The position numbers and the translations under genes were made by a program. A stretch of DNA of 64,000 nucleotides from positions 62,001 to 126,000 of the forward strand of contig NZ_JAIUHG010000015.1 of the NCBI RefSeq assembly GCF_020164955.1, given 5' to 3'. Under the pieces are notes generated by a model. The model ran no database searches, was not told the DNA's origin, and saw nothing but the letters and a program-made list of their open reading frames with translations. The DNA is from Mesorhizobium sp. CA8 (lineage in GTDB: Bacteria; Pseudomonadota; Alphaproteobacteria; Rhizobiales; Rhizobiaceae). This document shows positions 34,325-43,722 of the stretch, piece after piece; positions within the stretch are counted from its first letter, which is position 1; every line of letters begins with the position of its first letter.

Positions 34325-34849
34325 TCATGGACGCGTCCGCCGCAGCCGAACATAGAGAGCGCCCGAGCCGCCATGGTTGCGGGCGGCATGGTCGTGGCTG
34401 GAAACGAGGTGGCGGAAGGCGGGCGTCGACAGCCAGGCCGGCACGGCGCGGCGCAGGATGCCGTCGCCGCCCGAGGACGATCCCTTGCCGGTGATGATCA
34501 GCACGTAGCGGACGCCGCCGGCATGTGCGCGGTTGAGGAAGGTCAGCAGCAGCGAATAGGCCTCGTCCTGCGTCATGCCGTGCAGGTCGACGCGGCCTTC
34601 GATCGGCAGCCGGCCTTTCTCCAACTTGTGCAGCGTCTGGTCGTCGAGCGAGTGCGCCACATGCGGGGTCTTCGGCTTGGCGGCCACGGCCGCGACGCCA
34701 TTGGCGGCAGGCCGCGGCGGCTCGGGCTTGGGCTCGACGATGTCGGGGATCTCGACGGCGGTCTTGCCCTTCAGCGGCCGGGCCGAGCGGGCGACCAGGT
34801 TCCACAGGATGCGGTCGTCGTCGCTGAGATGGTCGTCACGGCGGCTCAC
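34325..34849 (-). CDS. Smr/MutS2-type domain protein
   Basis: 174 residues. A C-terminal Smr domain (about 85-170) carries RVDLHGMTQDEAYSLL and VLIITGKGSSSGGDGILRR, the two signature motifs (DLHG and TGKG) of Smr nucleases acting on branched DNA or RNA. The N-terminal 80 residues are Pro/Lys-rich and probably disordered. Its start overlaps the stop of mltA by 4 bases. The mltA-smr pairing is common in Rhizobiales. Confidence 0.9.
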   Translation of the reverse strand: MSRRDDHLSDDDRILWNLVARSARPLKGKTAVEIPDIVEPKPEPPRPAANGVAAVAAKPKTPHVAHSLDDQTLHKLEKGRLPIEGRVDLHGMTQDEAYSLLLTFLNRAHAGGVRYVLIITGKGSSSGGDGILRRAVPAWLSTPAFRHLVSSHDHAARNHGGSGALYVRLRRTRP

Positions 34850-35949
34850 CGGGTCGCTCCATGCAGAAGCGCACGCGGCACCAGCGCATAGAAGTCGGCC
34901 GCGTTGCGGACCACGCCGGCGATTTCGCCGGCGGCACCGCCGGAGCCGGCGAAGAGATCGCCCCGCGCGGGTCCGGTGATGGCCGAGCCGGTGTCCTGCG
35001 CGATCATCAGCCTCCGGAACGGTTTTTCATCGAAGGCGGTGAGGGTCGGCGCATCGATGTAGAAGGGCGTGCCGAATGTGTGCAGCAGGCGGTCGACCGC
35101 GACCGAGCGGCCCGGCGTCAGCGGCACCTTGGCAGCGGCGATCGGACCAAGCGCGGCGTCATCGACCGCGGCCTCGCGGAAGAAGATATAAGAGCGGTTC
35201 TGCCAGAGGATCTCGTCGACCCGGTCGGGATGCGCCTTGAACCAGGCACGGATCGACTGCATCGTCACCTTTTCCAGCGGGATTTCGCCGAGATCGCTCA
35301 AGATCTTGCCCGGGCCGGTGAAGCGCTGGCCGGACTTCGCGGCATAGGTGACGCGGGCGAGCCTGCCGTCGGTCATCTTCAGGCGCGCAGCGCCCTGCAC
35401 ATGGATGAAGAAGGCGTCGACCTTCTCGGCGAGCCAGGCGATTTCGAGATTTTTGCCAGCGAGCGCGCCGCGCTCGATTTCGCCGCGGTCGAAATATTCG
35501 ACCGGAACACCATCCGTCCGGCGGGCGAAGGCCAGATAGGCATCCATGCCGGCCGGCCGGTTGCCGTCGTCGACGTCGATCAGGTCGGAGGGGCGGGACA
35601 GCAACGGCACGGTGAACCGCCCGGTCCTGACCGGCGAGGCCTCGACCTCGGGTTCGTAGAAGCCGGTGACGAGACCCGAGCCGTTTTCAGCCTTGACCAG
35701 CATCGGTACGAAATGCCGCTCGAAGAAGGATCGCGCCTCGGACCTGCCCGGCGCCGAAACGGCGCGCGCCTCGGCATAGGCATCGGCAAACGCATTGAAA
35801 TCGACGCCAAGCGATCCGGTCCGGTAGGGTTTTATCGGCGCCTGGAAAGCCGAGCGGCGAAACGCAGCGAAGGCTGCAGTATGATCATCCCCGCGCCACC
35901 CGGGCAGGTCGTCAAAAGATTTTTCGCTGAGTATGGGAGAGAGCGGCAC
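34846..35949 (-). CDS. mltA: Membrane-bound lytic murein transglycosylase A
   Basis: 367 residues with MltA and 3D domains: VTGFYEPEVEASPVRTGRF, FFIHVQGAARLKM and the C-terminal MIAQDTGSAITGPARGDLF motif with the catalytic Asp region. It cleaves the MurNAc-GlcNAc glycosidic bond with formation of 1,6-anhydromuramic acid. No clear signal peptide or lipobox follows the ATG at 35949, so either an upstream start is missed or export is atypical. Downstream of timA in the same direction. Confidence 0.9.
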   Translation of the reverse strand: MPLSPILSEKSFDDLPGWRGDDHTAAFAAFRRSAFQAPIKPYRTGSLGVDFNAFADAYAEARAVSAPGRSEARSFFERHFVPMLVKAENGSGLVTGFYEPEVEASPVRTGRFTVPLLSRPSDLIDVDDGNRPAGMDAYLAFARRTDGVPVEYFDRGEIERGALAGKNLEIAWLAEKVDAFFIHVQGAARLKMTDGRLARVTYAAKSGQRFTGPGKILSDLGEIPLEKVTMQSIRAWFKAHPDRVDEILWQNRSYIFFREAAVDDAALGPIAAAKVPLTPGRSVAVDRLLHTFGTPFYIDAPTLTAFDEKPFRRLMIAQDTGSAITGPARGDLFAGSGGAAGEIAGVVRNAADFYALVPRALLHGATR

Positions 35950-35971
35950 GACCGAGCCCCGCCGCCTGGAT

Positions 35972-36691
35972 CTAGTCTTCTTCTTCGGTGGCGACGAGCT
36001 TCCAGTTCGGGTCGCGCGAGCGGGTGTCGCGGGCGAAGGTCCAGACGTCCTTGACCTCGGCCACCGTCTCCGGGTCGCCGTCGATCACGGCGCCGGCCTG
36101 GTCGCGGGTCGCCGAGATCAGCTCGGAGACGACGCGCAGCGTGATATGCGCTTCCGAGCCCTTCATTTCGGCGGCGACGATATCGGCCTTGTCGATGCCG
36201 ACGAAGGAGGACTGGATTTTTTCCGACTTCGCCTCGCGTTCGCCGATCGCGGCGACGAAGCCGTCATAGACTTCGCGCGACAGGAGATTCTTCAGCGTCT
36301 TACGGTCGCCGTCGGCATAGGCCATGACGATCATCTCATAGGCCATCTTGGCGCCGTCGACGAAGGTCTTGGGATCGAAGGACGGATCATTGTCCTTGAT
36401 CGTGCGCAGGCCCCTGTTGAGGTCGGTATCCGGCTTGGCGAAGGCGTCGATCGCGGCATAGGTGTCGGCCGCGGGTTCGCCCGGCATGCGCTTGCGCGGC
36501 AGCGACACGACATTTTCAGGCTTCTGCCCCGCATCGGCCTCGCGCGTGCGGCTCGCCGAATAGGGATCGAAGGGCGGGCGTTCGTTTCCAGTGCGACGTC
36601 CAAGCACGTTGCGCAGCTGGAAAAAGATCACAACCGCCGCAATCAAAAAGAAAATCGTGCCGAAGTCGAAGAAACCCATAATTTCCGCCAA
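35972..36691 (-). CDS. Tim44/TimA-family membrane-anchored protein
   Basis: 239 residues: one N-terminal membrane helix (FGTIFFLIAAVVIFFQL, about 10-26), a Pro/Arg-rich linker, and a C-terminal Tim44-like domain (about 95-235) including AYEMIVMAYADGDRKTLKNLLS and the closing DPNWKLVATEEED. Bacterial TimA is the alphaproteobacterial relative of mitochondrial Tim44. An alternative ATG at 36679 (MGFFDFG) is equally plausible. Divergent from fxsA with secB beyond, a layout conserved in Rhizobiales that hints at a link to protein export. Confidence 0.88.
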   Translation of the reverse strand: MAEIMGFFDFGTIFFLIAAVVIFFQLRNVLGRRTGNERPPFDPYSASRTREADAGQKPENVVSLPRKRMPGEPAADTYAAIDAFAKPDTDLNRGLRTIKDNDPSFDPKTFVDGAKMAYEMIVMAYADGDRKTLKNLLSREVYDGFVAAIGEREAKSEKIQSSFVGIDKADIVAAEMKGSEAHITLRVVSELISATRDQAGAVIDGDPETVAEVKDVWTFARDTRSRDPNWKLVATEEED

Positions 36692-36883
36692 CTCGATCCC
36701 TGTCCTTGCCGCACCGGCGTAAACCCCTCGGGGATCGCGGTCGCATAGCGTTCAACACCCAAAGCATATAGAACGGCAGGCGCTATCATTCAAATCAAAG
36801 GCAGCCATACCTATCTAAAGGCGCCAAGGCCAGCGGCGATTGTCCGCGAGCGCCGCAAAAGAAGAAAGCGATCGGTCGAGACT

Positions 36884-37378
36884 TTGCGCATTTCCTTCAT
36901 TCCGTTGTTCCTGCTGTTGCTGCCGCTGCTGGAGATCGCCGGCTTCGTCGTCGTCGGCCGCGAAATCGGCGCTTTGGCGACGGTCGGGCTGGTCATCCTG
37001 TCCAGCGTCGCCGGCAGCCTGCTGCTTCGGCATCAGGGTTTCGGCGTCATGGCGCGGGTGCGGACGGAAATGGATGCCGGGCGCGACCCCAGCCGCCAGC
37101 TCGCGCATGGCGCGATGATCGTGCTTGCGGCGATCCTTCTGATCATCCCGGGCTTCATCACCGACATCTTCGCCATTCTTCTCTTGTTGCCGCCGCTGCG
37201 GGACTTCGCCTGGCGCCTGCTCAAGAACCGCATCGTCATGGCGACCAGCTTCGGCAGCGGCTTTTCGGCCCGCCGGCGCGACAACGTCATCGACCTCGAC
37301 GACAGCGACTATTCGCGCGACGATTATCCGAACCGGCCGGACCACAATTCGCCCTGGCGGCGGCTGAAAAACGATTAG
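36884..37378 (+). CDS. fxsA: FxsA-family membrane protein
   Basis: 164 residues. The hydrophobic N-terminal two-thirds include FIPLFLLLLPLLEIAGFVVVG, LVILSSVAGSLLLRHQGFG and IVLAAILLIIPGFITDIF, the family blocks of FxsA (suppressor of F exclusion of phage T7); the cytoplasmic tail is rich in Arg/Asp. No in-frame ATG precedes the first helix, so TTG at 36884 is used. About 190 bases separate it from the divergent timA gene; a CCCCTCGGGG hairpin lies there. Confidence 0.85.
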   Translation: MRISFIPLFLLLLPLLEIAGFVVVGREIGALATVGLVILSSVAGSLLLRHQGFGVMARVRTEMDAGRDPSRQLAHGAMIVLAAILLIIPGFITDIFAILLLLPPLRDFAWRLLKNRIVMATSFGSGFSARRRDNVIDLDDSDYSRDDYPNRPDHNSPWRRLKND

Positions 37379-37496
37379 TCCCGGACCTGTCGCCGATAGG
37401 GGCGGCAAAACTTGTTTTGTCCGGCCGAGCATGGTAGCGAACCCGCGATTTCAATCCGGTCAGCAATGCTGCCCAGGCAAAAGGACTTAAAGGCTC

Positions 37497-38006
37497 ATGG
37501 CCAGCAACGATGACGCGGCGACCGGCGCCGCCAACGGCAACGGCAACGGCACCCAGAACCAGCCCTCGCTCAATGTGCTTGCGCAATATGTGAAGGACCT
37601 GTCCTTCGAGAGCCCCGGCGCGCCCAATTCGCTGCGTGGCCGCGACAAGGCTCCGGGCATCGCCATCAATGTCAACGTCAACGCCAACCCGCTTTCGGAC
37701 AAGCAGTTCGACGTCAATCTGACGCTGAACGCCAAGGCTTCCTTCGACCAGGAAGTGCTGTTCAATGTCGAGCTGGTCTATGGCGGCGTCTTTGCCATTT
37801 CGGGCTTCCCGCAGGAACACATGCTGCCGCTGCTCTTCATCGAATGCCCGCGGCTGCTGTTCCCCTTTGCCCGCCAGATCATCGCCGACGCCACCCGCAA
37901 TGGCGGCTTCCCGCCGCTGATGCTCGACCCGATCGACTTCGCGCAGATGTTCCAGCAGAGGATTGCCGAGGATCAGGCTGCGGCGAGCAAAGTCCAGGTG
38001 AGCTGA
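37497..38006 (+). CDS. secB: Protein-export chaperone SecB
   Basis: 169 residues (E. coli 155) with an Asn/Gly-rich N-terminal extension. The SecB fold blocks are clear: [37 protein letters not shown], and [20 protein letters not shown] followed by [13 protein letters not shown]. The homotetramer keeps preproteins unfolded for SecA. Followed by a strong intrinsic terminator at 38033-38062. Confidence 0.97.
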   Translation: MASNDDAATGAANGNGNGTQNQPSLNVLAQYVKDLSFESPGAPNSLRGRDKAPGIAINVNVNANPLSDKQFDVNLTLNAKASFDQEVLFNVELVYGGVFAISGFPQEHMLPLLFIECPRLLFPFARQIIADATRNGGFPPLMLDPIDFAQMFQQRIAEDQAAASKVQVS

Positions 38007-38032
38007 GGCGAACGACGCCATACCACTTCGAG

Positions 38033-38062
38033 AGCCCGGCTTCGCGCCGGGCTGTTTTGTTT
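38033..38062 (+). terminator. Rho-independent terminator of secB
   Basis: A perfect 8-bp stem AGCCCGGC (38033-38040) / GCCGGGCT (38046-38053), loop TTCGC, then GTTTTGTTT. Confidence 0.85.
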
Positions 38063-38097
38063 AGACGTCGGAGATTGGCGAAAACCTCCGCGCGGTC

Positions 38098-38252
38098 GTC
38101 ATTCCAGGGCGGAGCAAGGAGCGGAGCGACGCGCGCAGACCCTGGAATCCATGCCGTTAAGCCAATGCGTTGCAACGGTTACAGAATTCTGCTCCGTTGC
38201 ACCCTACGGCAACGGGCACGGCATGGATACTCGGGTCAAGCCCGAGTATGAC
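38098..38252. repeat. Mixed family A / family B inverted pair
   Basis: Left family A arm (38098-38160, CCAGGG variant), a 55-base core with GCGTTGCAACGG and ACAGAATTCTG, and a right family B arm (38216-38252) with ACTCGGGTCAAGCCCGAGT. Its mirror image in layout and core is at 57335-57490. Confidence 0.88.
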
Positions 38253-38304
38253 GACGTCACGGAGGTTTTGGCCAATCTCCAACGTCAGCGCCAACAGCGC
38301 CCGC

Positions 38305-39009
38305 TCAAGCCACCGCCACCTTGAGCCACAGCGCCTTTTCGCCCAGCGTCGAAACCAGCCCGGCATGCGCCGCGCGGTCCGCTTCGCTCAGCCGCGGCGG
38401 CAGGGCGATGGGCCGGGCGCCGATGGAGATGTCGATATCGGCCACCTCGCCGGCGCCGTTCATCTGCACGGCCACGGATTCCAGAACCAGCGCCGCCTGT
38501 TTGCCGCCGATGAGCTCGATATAGACCTCGGCCAGCAATTCGGAGTCGAGCAACGCGCCGTGCTTGGTGCGGCGTGTGTTGTCGATGCCGTAGCGCCGGC
38601 AGAGCGCATCGAGCGAGTTTGGGCCCATCGGATGCTTGCGGCGGGCCAAAGCGAGCGTGTCGACGATGCGGCCGGGATCGATGGCCGGATGGTCGAGCCG
38701 GCTATATTCGAGGTTGAGGAAGCCGAGGTCGAAGGTGGCGTTGTGCGCGATCAGCTTGGCGCCGTCGGTGAAGGCCAGCCACTCATCGACGATTTCGGCG
38801 AAGGTCGGCTTGCCGACCAGGTCGGCGGCGCTGATCCCATGCACGGCCTGCGCCTCGGCGTGGATGGCGCGCCCTTGCGGATTGATGAATTTGTGGAAGG
38901 TGCGGCCGGTCGGGAAACGGTTGACCAGCTCGACGCCGCCGAGCTCGATAATGCGGTCGTCGCGCAAATCGAGGCCAGTGGTTTCCGTATCGAAGATGAT
39001 TTCACGCAT
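38305..39009 (-). CDS. dnaQ: DNA polymerase III epsilon subunit (proofreading exonuclease)
   Basis: 234 residues from the ATG at 39009. DEDDh exonuclease motifs: ExoI FDTETTGLD (5-13), ExoII in HNATFDLGFLN (about 95), and ExoIII with the catalytic His/Asp in TKHGALLDSELLAEVY (about 155). The C-terminal segment would bind the alpha subunit. The dnaQ-coaE-aroE-maf order next to the origin is typical of alphaproteobacteria. Confidence 0.96.
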   Translation of the reverse strand: MREIIFDTETTGLDLRDDRIIELGGVELVNRFPTGRTFHKFINPQGRAIHAEAQAVHGISAADLVGKPTFAEIVDEWLAFTDGAKLIAHNATFDLGFLNLEYSRLDHPAIDPGRIVDTLALARRKHPMGPNSLDALCRRYGIDNTRRTKHGALLDSELLAEVYIELIGGKQAALVLESVAVQMNGAGEVADIDISIGARPIALPPRLSEADRAAHAGLVSTLGEKALWLKVAVA

Positions 39010-39086
39010 TCGAATCAGTTCGCTTCCCAAGCGAGCAGAATCATACACCAGAACAAAATGGCAATGGGGGCTGGTGACGGCCTGAC

Positions 39087-39190
39087 GCATGACCTCCGAA
39101 AATCGGAATCGATTTTCGGAAAAGGATCATGCGCGAAATCAAAGCGTTACAGCGTCCTTGCGCGTCCGAACGGACGCGCGGCGCTGTAAT
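39087..39190. repeat. Family E double-hairpin repeat between coaE and dnaQ
   Basis: Perfect 10-bp inverted repeat CCGAAAATCG-GAAT-CGATTTTCGG (39096-39119), then AAAAGGATCATGC, then a nested hairpin TTACAGCG ... CGCTGTAA (39147-39189) with a GCGCGTCCG/CGGACGCGC inner stem. Related GGATCATGC words occur at about 13223 and 44330. Confidence 0.75.
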
Positions 39191-39191
39191 G

Positions 39192-39797
39192 TCAGGAGCC
39201 GGCTTTGCCGGACTTTTCCCCTGAGAGTTCGGCGATGATCGCCTCGACCGCCTTTCGCGCCGCATCGAAGCCATGGCCGGTGTCGATGACGAAATCGGCC
39301 TGGCGGCGCTTTTCGGCGTCGGGCACCTGCTTGGCGAGGATGGACGAAAACTTCTCCTCGTCCATGCCGGGCCTGGCGAGCACGCGCTGGCGCTGGATCT
39401 CGGGCGACGCGGTGACGACCACGACCTTGTCGACGCGGTTGCGGCCGCCGGTTTCGAACAGCAACGGGATGTCGAGCACGGCGAGCGGCGCGCCGGCGGC
39501 GCGATGTCTCGCCAGAAACGCATCGGCGTCGGCGCGCACCAGCGGGTGAATGATCGCCTCGAGCTGCTTCAGCGCAGCTGGATCGGTGAGCACTTTTCCG
39601 GCGAGCTTCGCGCGATCGACCGCGCCTGCCTGCGTCGTGCCCGGGAAAGCCGCTTCGACCAAAGGCGCTGCCTTGCCGGAATAAAGGCGATGCACCGTCT
39701 CATCCGAATCATGCACAGGCACGCCGGCCTCGGCGAACATTTTCGCCGTGGCGGACTTGCCCATGCCGATCGATCCGGTGAGGCCGAGCACGATCAT
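39192..39797 (-). CDS. coaE: Dephospho-CoA kinase
   Basis: 201 residues. P-loop [11 protein letters not shown] at residues 5-15; [10 protein letters not shown] and [11 protein letters not shown] are family motifs. It catalyses the last step of CoA synthesis. The ATG at 39797 overlaps the aroE stop (ATGA); the long open frame upstream is an aroE shadow. Confidence 0.96.
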   Translation of the reverse strand: MIVLGLTGSIGMGKSATAKMFAEAGVPVHDSDETVHRLYSGKAAPLVEAAFPGTTQAGAVDRAKLAGKVLTDPAALKQLEAIIHPLVRADADAFLARHRAAGAPLAVLDIPLLFETGGRNRVDKVVVVTASPEIQRQRVLARPGMDEEKFSSILAKQVPDAEKRRQADFVIDTGHGFDAARKAVEAIIAELSGEKSGKAGS

Positions 39798-40630
39798 CAA
39801 TGGCCCTCGATGTCGGCAACGATCATGCGCCGCAATTCGGGCGTGACATCTGGCTTCCGGCCGAACCAGCGCTCGAAGCCGGGCACGGCCTGATGCAGCA
39901 GCATGCCGAGCCCATCGACGGTCTTCAGGCCGCGCGCCCTGGCCGCGGCAAGCAAAGGCGTTTCGAGCGGCACATAGACAATGTCGGTGACGATGGTGTG
40001 GCCGGGCAACGCGCTCGGCTCGGCGGCGAGGGCTTCGTTGCCATGCATGCCAAGCGCCGTGGTGTTGATGAGCAGGCCGGCATCGGCAAGCAGCTCGCGG
40101 ACCGCGCCCGCGCCGTGCGCCGAAACGCCGGCGCCGAAGTGGCGGCTGAGTTCCTCGGCTCTCGCGAGCGTCCGATTGACGATGCGGATATCCTTGATGC
40201 CACGCTCTTTCAGCGCATGGATGACCGCGCGGGAGGCGCCGCCGGCGCCCAGAACCACGGCCGGCCCATTGGCAGCCCAGCCCGGCGCATGGTCGTCGAG
40301 GTTGGCGGCGAAGCCGTAGCCGTCCGTGTTGCCGCCCCAGAGAAGGCCATCTTCGAACCACAGCGTGTTGACGGCGCCGATCGCGTCGGCCGCATGGTCT
40401 CGGCGGGCCACTCCGGCGAAAGCGGCTTCCTTGTGCGGAATGGTGACATTGCCGCCACGGTAGCCGTTCTCGCCGAGGGATTTCAGGAAGGCGGCGAAAT
40501 CCGCCGGCGCGACGTCGATCGCTTCATAGCTGCCGTCGATGCCATATTGCGCCAGCCAATAACCATGGATCTTCGGCGAGCGCGAATGGGCGATCGGATG
40601 TCCGGTGACAAAAGCTTTTGCCTCAGCCAT
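39797..40630 (-). CDS. aroE: Shikimate dehydrogenase
   Basis: 277 residues. Substrate-binding [11 protein letters not shown] and [10 protein letters not shown] with the catalytic Lys; NADP domain [13 protein letters not shown] and NRT; C-terminal [22 protein letters not shown]-dependent reduction of 3-dehydroshikimate in aromatic amino acid synthesis. It overlaps maf by 8 bases upstream and coaE by 4 bases downstream (in its reading direction, maf precedes it). Confidence 0.97.
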   Translation of the reverse strand: MAEAKAFVTGHPIAHSRSPKIHGYWLAQYGIDGSYEAIDVAPADFAAFLKSLGENGYRGGNVTIPHKEAAFAGVARRDHAADAIGAVNTLWFEDGLLWGGNTDGYGFAANLDDHAPGWAANGPAVVLGAGGASRAVIHALKERGIKDIRIVNRTLARAEELSRHFGAGVSAHGAGAVRELLADAGLLINTTALGMHGNEALAAEPSALPGHTIVTDIVYVPLETPLLAAARARGLKTVDGLGMLLHQAVPGFERWFGRKPDVTPELRRMIVADIEGH

Positions 40631-41222
40631 CGATCGCTCCCAATCCGCGCAATTCCTTCAGCAACGGCAAAAGCGGCAGGCCGACGATGGTGAAATAGTC
40701 GCCCTCGATCTTCTCGAACAGCTGGATGCCTTCGCCTTCGATCTGATAGGCGCCGACGCTGGACAGCGCCTTGGCGCCGACGCGGGCCAGGTGCCGGCCG
40801 ATGAAGGCAGGATCGAGCTTGCGCATGGTCAGGCTGGCGACGCCGACATGACGCCACAGCACCTGGCCGTCGCGGCAAAGCACGGCGGCGCTGTTCAATT
40901 GATGCGTCTTGCCGGAGAGCGCGAGCAGGTGGCGGCGAGCGCCTTCCATGTCGGCGGGCTTATGAAAAATCTCGTCGCCCAGCGACAGGGTCTGGTCGCA
41001 GCCGAGCACGAGGGAAGCTGGCCTGCGCTCGCTGACGTCGGTCGCCTTGGCCTCGGCCAGGATCGACGCGACATCCTCCGGCGAAACGCCGCTGTCCTTC
41101 AGCGGAGCCTCGAGCGCGCGCTCGTCGACATTTGCCGGCACCGCCTCGATGTCGAGGCCGGCATTGACGAGCATCGCCTTGCGGTACGGGCTGCCCGAAG
41201 CGAGGATGATTTTCTCGGCCAT
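40623..41222 (-). CDS. maf: Maf-family nucleoside-triphosphate pyrophosphatase
   Basis: 199 residues. [13 protein letters not shown] at the N-terminus, [12 protein letters not shown], and [18 protein letters not shown] with the conserved Asp and Lys are Maf/HAM1-type house-cleaning pyrophosphatase motifs, acting on modified or canonical NTPs. It starts the maf-aroE-coaE-dnaQ run. Confidence 0.93.
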   Translation of the reverse strand: MAEKIILASGSPYRKAMLVNAGLDIEAVPANVDERALEAPLKDSGVSPEDVASILAEAKATDVSERRPASLVLGCDQTLSLGDEIFHKPADMEGARRHLLALSGKTHQLNSAAVLCRDGQVLWRHVGVASLTMRKLDPAFIGRHLARVGAKALSSVGAYQIEGEGIQLFEKIEGDYFTIVGLPLLPLLKELRGLGAIDG

Positions 41223-41250
41223 GATGGTTCATCCAACGATTGCGACCCGT

Positions 41251-41444
41251 CCGACACCCCTCATCCGTCTCGGCGCTGTCGCGCCGATCCACCTTCTCCC
41301 ACAAGGGGAGAAGGAAAGTCCTGGGCCATCGCCGCTGCAAAACCGCTATCTAGTGGTAATTGCGGGATGCCGGTGCCGCGTTCTTCCTTCTCCCCTTGTG
41401 GGAGAAGGTGGCCGAGCGAAGCTCGGTCGGATGAGGGGTGTTGG
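41251..41444. repeat. Family C paired repeat (CTTCTCCC variant)
   Basis: Inverted arms 41251-41315 (CACCCCTCATCCGTCTCGGC, CTTCTCCCACAAGGGGAGAAG) and 41382-41444 fill the gap between maf and ppsR. Confidence 0.85.
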
Positions 41445-41471
41445 ACGGAGTGCTCACCTATGTCGCTTGCC

Positions 41472-42293
41472 CTAGCGCGTCTTGCCCCGAAGGGCAACGA
41501 TGGCGGCCGCCGTTTCCTCGATGGAGCGGCGGCTGACATCGATCATCGGCCAGCCATGCCTCGTGCAGAGCTGGCGGGCATAGGCCAGCTCCTCGTTGAT
41601 GGCGGCGCGGTCGACATAGTCGGTCGGCACGAAGGCGGCGCTGTTGCCGAGAATGCGGTTCTGCCTCACATGCGAGATACGCTCGGCCGTGGCGACCAGG
41701 CCGACGACCAAAGGCGTCTTGGCGACGATCAGGCTTTCGGGCAGCGGCACGCCGAGCACGATCGGGATGTTGGCGGTCTTGATGCCGCGATTGGCGAGAT
41801 AGATGCTGGTCGGCGTCTTCGAGGTGCGCGAGATGCCGATCAGCACGACATCGGCATCGTCCATATTGGCCGGGAGCTGGCCGTCATCATGCTCCATGGT
41901 GAAGTTCAAGGCATCGATGCGGCGGAAATACTCGGCGTCGAGCACGTGCTGGGCGCCGACGCGGCGGCCGGCCGGCGTGCCGAGATAGGACTGGAAGACG
42001 GTGAGCACCGGTTCCAGCACCGAGACGCAAGGCAGGCCCATCGCCGCGCAGCGCTCGTCGATCGAGCGGGCGAGCTTCTGGTCGACGACCGTGTAGAGGA
42101 TGATGCCGGGCTCCTCCTCGATGTCATCGAAGACCTTGGCGACCTGCTTCTCAGTGCGGATCAGCGGATAGATATGCTCGATGGCGCGCGCGTCCTTGTA
42201 TTGCGCGGACGCCGCGCGGCCGGCCGCCAGCAGCGTCTCGCCGGTGGCGTCGGAGATCAGGTGCAGGTGGAAGAAGCTCTGAGGTTTGTTCAC
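41472..42293 (-). CDS. ppsR: Bifunctional kinase/pyrophosphorylase regulating PEP synthase or PPDK (DUF299)
   Basis: 273 residues from a GTG at 42293. The P-loop [15 protein letters not shown] (153-167) and N-terminal [13 protein letters not shown] are DUF299 signatures. Family members switch pyruvate-phosphate dikinase or PEP synthetase on and off by ADP-dependent phosphorylation and Pi-dependent dephosphorylation. The gene corresponds to RP001/CC0001-type gene that flanks the replication origin in Rickettsia and Caulobacter. A DnaA-box-like TTGTTCACA overlaps its start codon. Confidence 0.94.
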   Translation of the reverse strand: MNKPQSFFHLHLISDATGETLLAAGRAASAQYKDARAIEHIYPLIRTEKQVAKVFDDIEEEPGIILYTVVDQKLARSIDERCAAMGLPCVSVLEPVLTVFQSYLGTPAGRRVGAQHVLDAEYFRRIDALNFTMEHDDGQLPANMDDADVVLIGISRTSKTPTSIYLANRGIKTANIPIVLGVPLPESLIVAKTPLVVGLVATAERISHVRQNRILGNSAAFVPTDYVDRAAINEELAYARQLCTRHGWPMIDVSRRSIEETAAAIVALRGKTR

Positions 42294-42670
42294 AGGGATG
42301 GGTCCAGGCTGTGGGCAATTGTGGACAAGGCTGGATGGGCAGGCCTCGGCTAAGCAAACGACTGTATCAGATGGCCGCTTGTCCACAATTCGACCCGCTG
42401 TAGGCTTTGTCGCGGCGCTGGGGACAAAACCGGGGATCAACTTTTGTTGGCCGATTTCGTCCACAGCACGGAGTTCGGAACGGAAAGCCCAAGCTTTTGA
42501 CTCCAAAGCCTGAATCCGCTTTGTCCCCAGAGCCATCCAAATTGCGAAAGCGAGTACGCGACAATATGCTGACTGGCCTTTTCGAGCCGCAGGCTGGACA
42601 GGTCGCAACCATCACAACCAACAGACTCTTAGAATCAGAAGACTCTTTTAAAATAGATATTTGATTTAAA
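42286..42670. other. Predicted chromosomal replication origin (oriC)
   Basis: Non-coding gap of 400 bases between ppsR and hemE, the position of Cori in Caulobacter and of the Sinorhizobium chromosomal origin. DnaA-box-like 9-mers: TTGTTCACA 42286; TTGCCCACA (minus) 42310; TTGTCCACA (minus) 42320; TTGTCCACA (plus) 42379; TTGTCCCCA (minus) 42419; TCGTCCACA 42457; TTGTCCCCA 42521. An AT-rich stretch at about 42623-42670 next to hemE could be the unwinding element. Five GANTC methylation sites lie at 42499, 42512, 42624, 42632 and 42641. Confidence 0.88.
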
Positions 42671-42693
42671 GGGACCGGAGAGGGCAGCGCAGG

Positions 42694-43722
42694 ATGGCTG
42701 GGAAACGGATCATGCTGGACGTCCTCAAGGGCGAGACGGTTTCACCGCCGCCGCTCTGGATGATGCGTCAGGCAGGCCGCTATCTTCCGGAGTATCGCGA
42801 GACCAGGAAGCGAGCGGGATCCTTCCTCGATCTCTGCTACGATCCGGACCTCGCCGTCGAGGTGACGCTGCAGCCGATCGAACGCTTCGGCTTCGACGCC
42901 TCGATCCTGTTCTCCGACATTCTCGTCGTGCCCAATGCCCTGGGACGCGAGGTTCGCTTCGAGGAAGGCCGCGGCCCGATCCTGAAGCCGATCTCGGCTG
43001 CCGAGATTGCAGCATTGAACGGCGATGTGTTTCACGTGAATCTCGAACCGGTCTATGAGACCGTGCGCCGGTTGCGGGCGAAACTGCCCAACGAGACGAC
43101 GCTGATCGGCTTCTGCGGAGCGCCCTGGACGGTGGCGACCTATATGATTGCCGGGCACGGCACGCCCGACCAGGGACCGGCGCGGCTTTTCGCCTATCGC
43201 GAGCCCGAAGCCTTTGCCAAGCTTTTGAAGACACTGGCCGATCATTCGGCCGCCTATCTGATCCGCCAGATCGAAGCCGGCGCCGATGCGGTGCAGATTT
43301 TCGATTCGTGGTCGGGCGTGCTGGACGAACCGTCCTTCGAGGCCTTCTGCGTCGAACCGGTGGCCAAGATCGTTCGTCAGGTGAAAGCGGTTTACCCCGA
43401 TGTGCCGGTGATCGGCTTTCCGAAGGGAGCCGGCGAACGCTATCGCGACTATAGGAAGAAGACCGGCATTGCCGGCCTCGGCCTCGACTGGACCGTGCCT
43501 TTGTCGATGGCGAAGGAATTGCAGCGTGACGGCGCGGTGCAAGGCAATCTCGATCCGCTGCGCCTGGTCGCCGGCGGCGAGGCGCTGGCCGACGGAGTCG
43601 ATGCCATTTTGAGGAACTTGGGTGGCGGGCCGCTGATCTTCAATCTCGGCCACGGCATCACGCCGGAAACGCCGGTGGCGCATGTCGAGGCGATGGTCAA
43701 GATGGTGAGGGGCCAGCGATGA
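42694..43722 (+). CDS. hemE: Uroporphyrinogen decarboxylase
   Basis: 342 residues. Signature [20 protein letters not shown] near the N-terminus (about 18-37), [13 protein letters not shown] (about 141), and FPKGAG. It converts uroporphyrinogen III to coproporphyrinogen III in heme synthesis. It lies immediately beside the predicted origin and contains a parS-like palindrome (43028-43043) that encodes VFHVN. Overlaps hemJ by 4 bases. Confidence 0.97.
   Translation: MAGKRIMLDVLKGETVSPPPLWMMRQAGRYLPEYRETRKRAGSFLDLCYDPDLAVEVTLQPIERFGFDASILFSDILVVPNALGREVRFEEGRGPILKPISAAEIAALNGDVFHVNLEPVYETVRRLRAKLPNETTLIGFCGAPWTVATYMIAGHGTPDQGPARLFAYREPEAFAKLLKTLADHSAAYLIRQIEAGADAVQIFDSWSGVLDEPSFEAFCVEPVAKIVRQVKAVYPDVPVIGFPKGAGERYRDYRKKTGIAGLGLDWTVPLSMAKELQRDGAVQGNLDPLRLVAGGEALADGVDAILRNLGGGPLIFNLGHGITPETPVAHVEAMVKMVRGQR
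43028..43043. other. parS-like site inside hemE
   Basis: TGTTTCACGTGAATCT, 14 of 16 matches to the ParB palindrome TGTTTCACGTGAAACA. It is about 360 bases from the AT-rich part of the origin. Confidence 0.6.

Noticed and set aside
42294-42608. Longer N-terminus of ppsR reading into the origin region
   Set aside because: The family begins at [19 protein letters not shown]; the upstream residues are encoded by DnaA-box sequence and do not look protein-coding.
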